This document shows positions 1-5,984 of a stretch of 7,073 bases of DNA, piece after piece. Under the pieces are notes generated by a model. The model saw only the letters and a list, made by a program, of their open reading frames with translations. It was not told the DNA's origin and did not search any database. Location: the NCBI GenBank assembly GCA_003558415.1, contig PWLT01000340.1, positions 1 to 7,073 of the forward strand. Direction: 5' to 3'. A program made the position numbers and the translations under genes. Position 1 is the first letter of the stretch, and each line of letters opens with the position of its first letter. Source of the stretch: Hyphomicrobiales bacterium. GTDB lineage: Bacteria; Pseudomonadota; Alphaproteobacteria; Rhodobacterales; Rhodobacteraceae.

Positions 1-291
1 CGAAAGCTTCTGGAGCGCATCGGCTGGCGTGTCGAGGATGTGGATCTGTGGGAGGTCAACGAGGCCTTCGCGGTGGTGCCGATGGCCTTCATGCGCGAGA
101 TGGGTGTGCCGCGCGAGCAGATCAACGTTCACGGCGGCGCCTGCGCGCTGGGTCACCCCATCGGCGCATCGGGCGCGCGCATCATGGTCACGCTGCTCAA
201 TGCGCTGGAGCGGCGCGGCCTCAAGCGCGGGGTGGCGGCAATCTGCATCGGTGGCGGCGAGGGCACCGCGATCGCGATCGAGCGAGGCTGA
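1..291 (+). CDS. Thiolase (acetyl-CoA C-acyltransferase), C-terminal part
   Basis: This is the last 96 residues of a thiolase; the 5' end lies outside the window. Thiolases join or split acyl-CoA units (acetoacetyl-CoA/3-ketoacyl-CoA with acetyl-CoA) in fatty acid oxidation or polyhydroxyalkanoate synthesis. The visible C-terminal domain carries the family signatures, numbered within the fragment: NEAFA (20-24), the GHPIGASGAR block with catalytic His52, and CIGGGEG with the second active-site Cys82. The nucleophilic Cys of the N-terminal domain is not in view. The context does not say whether it is a PhaA-type biosynthetic enzyme or a FadA/PcaF-type degradative one, so no symbol is given. 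The TGA stop at 289-291 faces the prs stop, 13 bases away. Identity as a thiolase is seen directly; substrate is unknown. Confidence 0.95.
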   Translation, partial: RKLLERIGWRVEDVDLWEVNEAFAVVPMAFMREMGVPREQINVHGGACALGHPIGASGARIMVTLLNALERRGLKRGVAAICIGGGEGTAIAIERG

Positions 292-308
292 GCGCGCCCT
301 TGGCTCAG
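288..308. terminator. Hairpin spanning two convergent stop codons
   Basis: CTGAGC (288-293) can pair with GCTCAG (303-308) around a 9-base loop. The left arm contains most of the thiolase TGA and the right arm contains the prs stop (TGA on the minus strand, 305-307). A two-way transcription stop between convergent genes is plausible, but there is no run of T on either side, so it would not be a classic intrinsic terminator. Confidence 0.3.
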
Positions 309-1327
309 GAGTCGTGCCGGTACATGCCCTCGTAGATCGGTACCAGCGTGTCGGTGTCAAACAGCGACGACACACTGGTGCCGCTCCAGATATTGAGGAT
401 GGCCTGAGCGAACATCGGTGCCGTCGGCACGATGCGGATGTTGGGCGCCGAAAGCACCGACTCGCTGGGTTCGATCGAGTCGGTGATCACCAGGCTCTTG
501 AGCACGGAGCTGGTGATGCGCTCAACCGCGGGGCCGGAGAGCACGCCGTGGGTGATATAGGCATGAACCTCCCGCGCGCCGTCATTCATGAGTTTCTCGG
601 CCGCCTTGCACAGCGTCCCGGCGGTGTCGCAGATATCGTCGACGATGATGCAGATCTGGTCCTTCACATCGCCGATCACCGTCATCTCGGCCACTTCCCC
701 GGGGGTCTCGCGGCGCTTGTCGACGATGGCGAGGCGGCTGTTCGTTCGCTTGGCCAGCTCACGCGCGCGCGCCACGCCGCCGACATCGGGTGAGACCACC
801 GTGACCTGATCGAGCGAGTCGCGGAAATGGTGCCGAACATCTAGCGCAAAGATCGGCGCCGAATAGAGGTTGTCCACGGGGATGTCAAAAAATCCTTGAA
901 TCTGGCCTGCGTGCAGATCGAGCGTGAGTACCCGCTCGATCCCCGCCTCGACGATCAGATTGGCCACCAGCTTGGCCGAAATCGGCGTGCGCGCGCGCAT
1001 CCTCCGATCCTGCCGTGCATAGCCGAAATACGGGATCACCGCCGTGATGCGCGCCGCCGAGGAACGCCGCAGCGCATCGGCGATGATCAGCAGCTCCATC
1101 AGGTTGTCATTGGCCGGGTTCGAGGTCGGCTGGATGACGAACATGTCCTCGCCGCGCACATTCTCGAACACCTCGACAAAGATTTCCTGGTCGTTGAACC
1201 GCTCCACCCGCGCATCGACCAGATCGACACTGGTGCCCCTGTGCAGCGCCATTCGGCGGGCGATTCCCTTGGCAAGCGTGCGGTTGGCATTGCCGGAAAT
1301 GAGCTTGGGCTCGGAGATGGCGGGCAT
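305..1327 (-). CDS. prs: Ribose-phosphate pyrophosphokinase (PRPP synthetase)
   Basis: Cytoplasmic enzyme that transfers pyrophosphate from ATP to ribose 5-phosphate, giving PRPP for purine, pyrimidine, histidine, tryptophan and NAD synthesis. It has 340 residues. Visible motifs are the ATP-binding segment around FNDQE (45-49), the [11 protein letters not shown] region (99-109) with the flexible loop after it, [18 protein letters not shown] (137-154) with metal-binding His139, the KRR catalytic loop (204-206) and the PRPP-binding loop [10 protein letters not shown] (229-238). The protein is somewhat longer than typical bacterial Prs (about 315 residues), mostly through a C-terminal tail after SVSSLF. 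The ATG at 1327 is preferred to one 30 bases further upstream because GAGGA lies 10 bases before it (1338-1342) and the family's N-terminus begins here. It stands alone on its strand, convergent with the thiolase gene and divergent from the isomerase gene. Confidence 0.97.
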   Translation of the reverse strand: MPAISEPKLISGNANRTLAKGIARRMALHRGTSVDLVDARVERFNDQEIFVEVFENVRGEDMFVIQPTSNPANDNLMELLIIADALRRSSAARITAVIPYFGYARQDRRMRARTPISAKLVANLIVEAGIERVLTLDLHAGQIQGFFDIPVDNLYSAPIFALDVRHHFRDSLDQVTVVSPDVGGVARARELAKRTNSRLAIVDKRRETPGEVAEMTVIGDVKDQICIIVDDICDTAGTLCKAAEKLMNDGAREVHAYITHGVLSGPAVERITSSVLKSLVITDSIEPSESVLSAPNIRIVPTAPMFAQAILNIWSGTSVSSLFDTDTLVPIYEGMYRHDS

Positions 1328-1433
1328 GGTCGTGTGATCCTCTGGCAGTCCGGCCACGGCGGAATCGCGGCGTTGACACCGCTTATCACCGGGTTACGGT
1401 CTTGCAAACCTCGGCAACAGGAAACCCCACGGC
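1328..1433. promoter_or_regulatory. Divergent promoter region between prs and the isomerase gene
   Basis: This 106-base gap must serve both prs (leftward) and the isomerase gene (rightward). Rightward, a perfect -35 hexamer TTGACA lies at 1373-1378, followed after 16 bases by a weak -10 candidate TACGGT (1395-1400). A weak Shine-Dalgarno AGGAA (1419-1423) stands 10 bases before the ATG at 1434. Leftward, the best I see is TTGCAA (1402-1407, itself a palindrome) with a poor -10 TAAGCG (1380-1385). The two candidate promoters would overlap. A GAATC (1362-1366) fits the GANTC site methylated by CcrM in alphaproteobacteria. Only the TTGACA is a strong match; the rest is inference. Confidence 0.4.
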
Positions 1434-2033
1434 ATGGCGCATATCGATTATTTTCTCTCCACCCTGTCGCCCTATGTCTATCTCGCGGGCACCCGTCCGC
1501 AGGAGATTGCAGCGCGCCACGGCGCCACCATCCGCTACCGCCCGATCGACCTCAATGCACTCTTCCCGCGCACCGGCGGGGCCACGCTGGCGGAGCGGCA
1601 TCAGAGCCGCAAGGATTATCGGCTGCAGGAGCTGCGGCGTCAGTCGGAGAAGGTCGGCCTGCCGCTCAAGCCCAAGCCGATGCACTGGCCGACCAATCCG
1701 GCGCCCTCCTCCTACGCGATCATCGCTGCGCAGAATGCGGGCGGCGGGGATCTTGGGGCGCTCGTGCAGGCGATCGGGCGCGCCTGCTGGGCCGAGGAGC
1801 GCGACATCGCCGAGGATGACGTGATCCGCGCGTGCCTGGAAGAGGCCGGGTTCGATCCGTCTCTGACCGATAGCGGGCTGCTCTCGGGGGCCGAGGAATA
1901 TGCCTCCAATCTCGAGCATGCGGTGGCGCAGGGCGTGTTCGGCGCGCCGTTCTTCATCGTCGGGGAGGAGAAGTTCTGGGGACAGGACCGGCTCGACGAT
2001 CTCGACGCGCATCTGGCGTCGCTGAAGGCGTGA
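1434..2033 (+). CDS. 2-hydroxychromene-2-carboxylate isomerase-like protein (DsbA fold, kappa-class GST-like)
   Basis: A 199-residue protein of the HCCA isomerase (NahD) family, which has a thioredoxin/DsbA fold and is related to kappa-class glutathione transferases. Characterised members use glutathione to isomerise 2-hydroxychromene-2-carboxylate in naphthalene breakdown. The N-terminus IDYFLSTLSPYVYLAG holds the SPY motif; Ser12 matches the residue that activates glutathione in NahD. The helical domain spans roughly 50-160. The C-terminal hallmark GVFGAPFFIVGEEKFWGQDRL (167-187) includes the cis-Pro loop APFF. No CxxC is present, so it is not a disulfide oxidoreductase. Its stop overlaps the start of the hydrolase gene (GTGA). 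With no ring-cleavage genes visible, the true substrate may be different. Family assignment is firm; reaction is inferred. Confidence 0.9.
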   Translation: MAHIDYFLSTLSPYVYLAGTRPQEIAARHGATIRYRPIDLNALFPRTGGATLAERHQSRKDYRLQELRRQSEKVGLPLKPKPMHWPTNPAPSSYAIIAAQNAGGGDLGALVQAIGRACWAEERDIAEDDVIRACLEEAGFDPSLTDSGLLSGAEEYASNLEHAVAQGVFGAPFFIVGEEKFWGQDRLDDLDAHLASLKA

Positions 2034-2854
2034 ACCTGCTGCATCCGCGGGGCTTTCCCATCCATGCCGAGCGGATGGGACGCGGCCCGCGCAGGGCGCT
2101 TGCGCTGCATTGCTCGCTTGCCCATGGCGGCGCCTGGCGCGGTGTGGCGGCGCATCTGGGTGATCTGCTGACACTGCATGCCATCGACCTGCCCGGCCAC
2201 GGCCGCAGCGGCGACTGGGGCGGGCGGCAGGGATATCACGACCTGACCACAGATCTGGTGTCCGAACTGGTGGACGATCTGGCGGGGGAGGAGGGGATCG
2301 ATCTGATCGGCCACTCGCTGGGGGCAACCATCGCCCTGCGCCTGGCGCTGCGCGCGCCGGAGAGGCTGCGCAGCCTGACCCTGATCGAGCCGGTCGTCTT
2401 CGCCGCCGCGCGCGTATCGGCCCCGGATGTCTTTGCCGATCACCGCCGCCGCAGCGCCGATTTCTCCACCGCCTGGGAGCGTGGCGATATCGAAACCGCC
2501 GCGCGGGCCTTCCTCGGGCATTGGGGCGCGGGCCAGAGCTGGGCCGACATGCCGCAGCCGCAGCGCGACTACATGATGGCGCGGCTGTGCATCGTCGCCG
2601 AGACGGATCCGGATCTGAGCGCGGACCGCGCCGGCCTGCTCCGCCGGGGTGGGCTGGAGGCACTCCACCTGCCCGTGCTGCTGCTGGAGGGCGCACTATC
2701 GCCGCCCGTGATCGGCGCCATCATTGCCGAGCTTGCCCGCCGACTGCCCGATGCGCGCCGGCAAAGCGTCGCGGGCGCCGCGCATATGCTGCCGATCACC
2801 CATCCCCTTGATACCGGCGCGGCGATTCGCGAGTTTCTGATTGCGAACGGGTAA
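2030..2854 (+). CDS. Alpha/beta hydrolase
   Basis: A 274-residue alpha/beta-hydrolase-fold protein without signal peptide, probably a cytoplasmic esterase, lactonase or C-C hydrolase. The nucleophile elbow is GHSLG (94-98) with Ser96; the oxyanion region is HCSLAHGGAW (27-36); DLPGHGRSG (53-61) is the usual loop after strand 4; the catalytic His is probably His252 in GAAHMLPITHP. The acid residue is unclear: the usual post-strand-7 position (LLLEGALSPP) has no Asp, so Glu120 after strand 6 (LIEPV) may serve. The GTG start at 2030 overlaps the isomerase stop and has only a GAAGG immediately before it, which fits translational coupling. An in-frame ATG at 2075 is possible but would cut off strand 1. 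Substrate is unknown. Confidence 0.9.
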   Translation: MNLLHPRGFPIHAERMGRGPRRALALHCSLAHGGAWRGVAAHLGDLLTLHAIDLPGHGRSGDWGGRQGYHDLTTDLVSELVDDLAGEEGIDLIGHSLGATIALRLALRAPERLRSLTLIEPVVFAAARVSAPDVFADHRRRSADFSTAWERGDIETAARAFLGHWGAGQSWADMPQPQRDYMMARLCIVAETDPDLSADRAGLLRRGGLEALHLPVLLLEGALSPPVIGAIIAELARRLPDARRQSVAGAAHMLPITHPLDTGAAIREFLIANG

Positions 2855-2864
2855 GGGCCCAGCC

Positions 2865-3917
2865 TCAGCCTCGCAGCACGGCGAGGAAGCGCGCGATATC
2901 CTCATCCGTGGTGCACCACGAACAGACCATCCGCGCCGTGAGCGGCTCCTCGTCCGGCCCGTCAAGCGACTGATCCATGGGCCAGAAATAATAGGCGGCC
3001 CCGGCATCGCGCGCGCGCCGATGCGCGGCGCGGGGGAAGGCGGCGAAAACCATGTTCGCCTGCGTCGGGTGCAACAGCCGCGCGCCGGGAAGCGCAGTGA
3101 TGCCCTCCGACAGCACCCGCCCGGCGGCGTTGGCGCGTTTGGCCAGATCCAGCCACAGATCGCCGTCGAGATAGGCGGCCATCTGCGCCGAGAGATAGCG
3201 ATGCTTGGAAAACAGATGCCCGCCGCGCTTGCGCCGCAGCTCGAATTCCCAGGATTTCGCCGGGTCGAAGATCACCACCGCCTCGACCCCCATCAGCCCG
3301 TTCTTTGTGCCGCCGAAGGACAGCACGTCGATACCGGCCTTCCAGGTCATCTCGGCGGGGGTGCAGCCGGCCGACACCAGCGCGTTGGCAAAGCGCGCGC
3401 CGTCCATGTGGCAGGGCAGGCCGTAGCGCCGCGCGATTTCCGTGAGTGCTGTGACCTCGGCGGGGGAGTAGACCGCGCCGGCCTCGGTCGTGTTGGTGAT
3501 CGACAGCATGCCGCGCTGCACGTTGTGCACGCCCACGCTCGCCGCGTGGCCCAGCTTGCGCTCGAGCGCTTCGGGCGGGATCTTCGCGTCCGCGCCGTCG
3601 AGCAGCACCAGCTTGGCGCCGCCGGTATAGAATTCCGGCGCGCCGCATTCATCCTCCTCGATATGCGACATGGCGTGGCAGTAGACCGCGGCCCAGGGCG
3701 GGCAGAAACATGCCAGCGCCAGCGCATTCGCCGCCGTGCCGGTGGCCACCAGATGCACGGCCGCCTCGGGGGCCTCGAACAGCTCGCGGATGCGTGCGCG
3801 CACGCCGTCCATGATCGGATCCGCGCCGTAGGACTTGGCGTAGCCTTCATTGGCGCGGGCGAGCGCATCCATCACCTGCGGCGGAACCGGTGAACTGTTG
3901 TCCGAGGCAAAGTACAT
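2865..3917 (-). CDS. ltaE: Low-specificity L-threonine aldolase (PLP enzyme)
   Basis: A 350-residue fold-type I pyridoxal-phosphate enzyme of the beta-eliminating lyase/threonine aldolase family. It would cleave L-threonine or L-allo-threonine (and other beta-hydroxy amino acids) to glycine and an aldehyde. The N-terminus FASDNSSP is typical of the family. ATGTAAN (58-64) binds the PLP phosphate; His85 in SHIEEDECGA is the position that stacks on the PLP ring; Asp172 and Arg175 in HMDGARFANAL bind cofactor and substrate; Lys205 in SFGGTKNG is the Schiff-base lysine. The ATG at 3917 overlaps the preceding ycgN-family stop (TGATG) and has a good GAGGAA (3923-3928) five bases upstream. A longer reading to 3950 would run into the neighbour and add non-family residues. 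It is the last gene of the leftward operon. The exact stereospecificity cannot be read from sequence. Confidence 0.9.
   Translation of the reverse strand: MYFASDNSSPVPPQVMDALARANEGYAKSYGADPIMDGVRARIRELFEAPEAAVHLVATGTAANALALACFCPPWAAVYCHAMSHIEEDECGAPEFYTGGAKLVLLDGADAKIPPEALERKLGHAASVGVHNVQRGMLSITNTTEAGAVYSPAEVTALTEIARRYGLPCHMDGARFANALVSAGCTPAEMTWKAGIDVLSFGGTKNGLMGVEAVVIFDPAKSWEFELRRKRGGHLFSKHRYLSAQMAAYLDGDLWLDLAKRANAAGRVLSEGITALPGARLLHPTQANMVFAAFPRAAHRRARDAGAAYYFWPMDQSLDGPDEEPLTARMVCSWCTTDEDIARFLAVLRG
2869..2886 (+). terminator. Small hairpin after the alpha/beta hydrolase gene
   Basis: CCTCGC (2869-2874) pairs with GCGAGG (2881-2886) around the loop AGCACG, 15 bases past the TAA stop of the hydrolase gene. 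It lies inside the final codons of the convergent aldolase gene. No T tract follows, so it is only a weak candidate for ending the rightward transcript; it may be chance in GC-rich DNA. Confidence 0.2.
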
Positions 3918-4387
3918 CAGGGTTCCTCGTCGATGATGTGGTCCTCCCACTCCTCGAGGGGGACGTCGAATTCCGGCACCGTCCAGCCGCGCACCGACAT
4001 CCCGGCCCGGTGAACCGATTCGGGATCGCCCGAGATCAGCGGGTGCCAGTCATGCAGCGCCTTGCCCTCCCAGAGCAGGCGATAGGCGCAGGTCGTGGGC
4101 ATCCAGTAGGCGATTTCGGCGATGTTGCGCGGCGTGAGCACCACGCATTCGGGCACCAGCGTCTTGCGGATGTCGTACTGGCCGCAGCGGCAGGTCTCAT
4201 TGTCGAGTAGTCGGCAGGCAACGCGGGTGAAGGCAACCTCGCCCGTGTCGGCATCCTCGAGCTTGTTGAGGCAGCACTTGCCACAGCCGTCGCACAACGC
4301 CTCCCATTCGCGCGGCGTGAGGTTTTTCAGCGGCACACGCTCCCAGAACCTCTCGCGCAGGCCGTCGCGGCGGATGGGGTCATTCAT
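3917..4387 (-). CDS. YcgN/UPF0260-family cysteine-cluster protein
   Basis: A 156-residue protein of the UPF0260 (YcgN) group, related to the YkgJ zinc/iron-chelating cysteine-cluster domain. Its function is not established. Nine cysteines are visible: Cys32, 35, 38 and 39 in LCDGCGKCCLNKLED, Cys58, 66 and 68 in VACRLLDNETCRCG, Cys81 in VPECV and Cys100 in PTTCAYR. The spacing suggests a bound metal ion or Fe-S centre, but the metal is not known. The N-terminal FWERVPLKNLTPREWEALC and the C-terminal acidic tail are family features. It lies 42 bases after ribF and overlaps ltaE by one base, so it is almost certainly co-transcribed with both. Its own Shine-Dalgarno is poor (CAGG about 10 bases upstream of the ATG). 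Confidence 0.92.
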   Translation of the reverse strand: MNDPIRRDGLRERFWERVPLKNLTPREWEALCDGCGKCCLNKLEDADTGEVAFTRVACRLLDNETCRCGQYDIRKTLVPECVVLTPRNIAEIAYWMPTTCAYRLLWEGKALHDWHPLISGDPESVHRAGMSVRGWTVPEFDVPLEEWEDHIIDEEP

Positions 4388-4429
4388 GGGCGCGAGCCTG
4401 TATCAACCGCAGGCGAAAGGGAAGGGGGC

Positions 4430-5359
4430 TCACAGCGCCTCAAGCACCGCGCGCGCGCGGGCACAGTCGTTGTCCATCTGCGCGACCAGCGCCTCGAGGC
4501 TCTCGAAGGTCGCCTCGGGGCGGATGAAATCCACCAGCGCGACCGAGAGATGCTCCCCGTAGAGATCGCCGGAGAAATCGAACAGGAAGGTTTCCAGATT
4601 GGGGCGGTTCTCGCCAAACATCGGGCGCACGCCGAGCGAGGCGGCCCCGAGGTAGCTGCCCGCATGCGGCCCGGTGAGCACATCGACGAGCACCGCGTAG
4701 ATCCCCAGACGGGGCAGGTGCAACCCCTCGACCGACATGTTGGCCGTCGGGTAGCCCAGATCGCGGCCACGCTGCGCCCCCTTGGATACGGCCCCGTCGA
4801 TGCGGTGCCAATGGCCCAGCATCGCCGCCGCGTCGCGCGTCCGCCCCGCCGTGAGCGCGGCGCGGATCGCGGTGGAGGACACCTGACCGTTGCCGCCCTG
4901 CACCAACTCGGCCACCGTCACGCCGAAACCCATGCGCGCACCGAAATCACGCAGCTTCTCGGCGGTTCCCTTCCGGCCCTTGCCGAAACAGAAATCCGCC
5001 CCGACGACGACATGCGCCACGCCCAGCCCGTCGGCGAGCACCTCCTGCGCGAAGGCCTCGGCTTCTAGCGACGACAGCGCCTTGTCGAAGGGAAGCTCGT
5101 AGAGCAGTTCGACCCCTAGCTTGGTGAGCCGGTTGGCACGCGTCTCGGCATTCATCAGCCGGAAGGGCGGTGTCGCGGGGGCAAAAAATTCGCGCGGGTG
5201 CGGCTCGAATGTCAGGATGCCCAGCGGCGCATCCGTGGCATCGCGGGCCAGTTCGATCACCGCCTGATGGCCCAGATGAACACCATCGAAATTGCCGATC
5301 GCGACCGAGGCCCCCTGCGTGTCCTGGTCGAGACCGCTCCACTGCCGAATGATCCGCAT
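4430..5359 (-). CDS. ribF: Bifunctional riboflavin kinase/FMN adenylyltransferase
   Basis: This 309-residue enzyme makes FMN from riboflavin and ATP, then FAD from FMN and ATP, in the cytoplasm. The N-terminal nucleotidyltransferase (FAD synthetase) domain spans roughly 15-175, with GNFDGVHLGH (22-31), TFEPHP (50-55), VVGADFCFGKGRKGT (118-132) and SSTAIRAAL (161-169). The C-terminal flavokinase domain (about 182-309) shows RGRDLGYPTANM (197-208) with the PTAN motif, GVRPMFG (243-249) and LETFLFDFSGDLYG (255-268), where Glu256 is the likely catalytic base. Length and order are normal for the family. The ATG at 5359 has GGGGG three bases upstream, and this lies in the 3' arm of a small hairpin. 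It follows the MaoC gene by 32 bases. No FMN riboswitch is evident in that short gap. Confidence 0.97.
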   Translation of the reverse strand: MRIIRQWSGLDQDTQGASVAIGNFDGVHLGHQAVIELARDATDAPLGILTFEPHPREFFAPATPPFRLMNAETRANRLTKLGVELLYELPFDKALSSLEAEAFAQEVLADGLGVAHVVVGADFCFGKGRKGTAEKLRDFGARMGFGVTVAELVQGGNGQVSSTAIRAALTAGRTRDAAAMLGHWHRIDGAVSKGAQRGRDLGYPTANMSVEGLHLPRLGIYAVLVDVLTGPHAGSYLGAASLGVRPMFGENRPNLETFLFDFSGDLYGEHLSVALVDFIRPEATFESLEALVAQMDNDCARARAVLEAL

Positions 5360-5362
5360 GAT

Positions 5363-5378
5363 CCCCCATATGCGGGGG
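5363..5378 (-). promoter_or_regulatory. Hairpin covering the ribF ribosome binding site
   Basis: Read on the minus strand, CCCCC (5378-5374), a six-base loop GCATAT, then GGGGG (5367-5363) sits directly before ATC and the ribF ATG. The GGGGG is also the only Shine-Dalgarno-like sequence, so the five-base G/C stem would hide it. A translational control role is inference; the stem is short and could be opened by ribosomes finishing the MaoC gene just upstream. Confidence 0.3.
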
Positions 5379-5391
5379 AAACCCGCCCGCG

Positions 5392-5850
5392 TCAGTCGAA
5401 CTTGCGGCTCGGCGCCAGAACCAGCGCCTCGCCCTTGAGCACCGTTCTATCGCCTACCGAACAGCGACATTCAAGGGTGACCCGGCGCTTGGCGTGTTCG
5501 ATCCCTGTGACGGTGACCTCGGCGAGAACCGTGTCGCCCGGGCGCACCGGGGAAAGGAACTTCAGCGACTGGCCGAGATAGACGCTGCCATGCCCGGGCA
5601 GCTGCTCGCCGATCACCGCCGAGATCAGCCCGGCGGTGAGCATCCCGTGGGCGATGCGCCCCTCAAATATCGTCTCGCGGGCGTAATCGTCATCGAGATG
5701 CACCGGGTTGCGGTCGGTCGAGACCTCGGCGAACAGCTCGATGTCGCGGTCGGTAACCTGCTTGCGCAACTCGCGGCGCATGCCGATCTCGACATCCTCG
5801 ATGCAGATCGTGCCGCGCGGCAGGTTGTCATTGGGTGGCGTGTCCAGCAT
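5392..5850 (-). CDS. MaoC-family (R)-specific enoyl-CoA hydratase-like protein
   Basis: A 152-residue single hot-dog-fold protein of the MaoC/PhaJ group. Members hydrate trans-2-enoyl-CoA to (R)-3-hydroxyacyl-CoA, linking beta-oxidation to polyhydroxyalkanoate synthesis, or act on other acyl-CoA thioesters. The hydratase-2 motif is intact: DRNPVHLDDDYA (46-57), with the catalytic pair Asp46 and His51, then the conserved GRIAHGML (64-71). SVYLGQSLKFLSPVRPGDTV (89-108) is the usual second half of the fold. The ATG at 5850 has GGGAG (5858-5862) seven bases upstream. It is second in the leftward operon, after the HAD gene (134-base gap) and before ribF (32 bases). The substrate cannot be told; calling it phaJ would be over-reading. 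Confidence 0.9.
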   Translation of the reverse strand: MLDTPPNDNLPRGTICIEDVEIGMRRELRKQVTDRDIELFAEVSTDRNPVHLDDDYARETIFEGRIAHGMLTAGLISAVIGEQLPGHGSVYLGQSLKFLSPVRPGDTVLAEVTVTGIEHAKRRVTLECRCSVGDRTVLKGEALVLAPSRKFD

Positions 5851-5891
5851 CGCATCGCTCCCGGCAGGGCTCGTGAAGGGTGTTGCGCTGC

Positions 5892-5920
5892 AGCATAGAG
5901 CTTCGTCGCTGGGCGAGCAA
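5892..5920 (-). promoter_or_regulatory. Possible internal promoter before the MaoC-ribF genes
   Basis: The 134-base gap 5851-5984 between the HAD gene and the MaoC gene is the longest gap in the leftward operon and is richer in A and T than its surroundings. Reading leftward, TTGCTC (5920-5915), a 17-base spacer and TATGCT (5897-5892) resemble a sigma-70 promoter: three of six matches at -35 and four of six at -10. This is a weak match, but it sits about 40 bases before the MaoC start. I see no convincing terminator in the gap. Confidence 0.25.
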
Positions 5921-5984
5921 TATCGCTGCGCAACAAATCTTCACTCCGGCGCCCGGATTTGGAATTATGTTGTCCGCGCGTCGA

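Noticed and set aside
760..778. An alternating CG run that might form Z-DNA
   Set aside because: It encodes ordinary Arg/Ala residues within prs, and similar short runs occur all over this GC-rich window.
896..1819. A 307-codon open frame on the plus strand crossing from prs into the isomerase gene
   Set aside because: It covers parts of two well-supported genes and their shared promoter region, and its product has no recognisable motif.
1386..2696. A 436-codon open frame on the minus strand
   Set aside because: It runs antisense to the isomerase and hydrolase genes. The product is low-complexity Arg/Pro/Ala sequence with no recognisable domain.
2860..2872. A short direct repeat of CAGCCT near the end of the aldolase gene
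   Set aside because: Two copies of six bases are expected by chance in this base composition and have no visible function.
2841..3893. A 350-codon open frame on the plus strand
   Set aside because: It lies opposite the threonine aldolase gene. Its product is rich in Arg, Gly, Ala and His without a family motif, as expected for the antisense of a GC-rich gene.
5360..5391. An FMN riboswitch before ribF
   Set aside because: The gap is only 32 bases, far too short for the FMN aptamer, and no conserved riboswitch element is visible.
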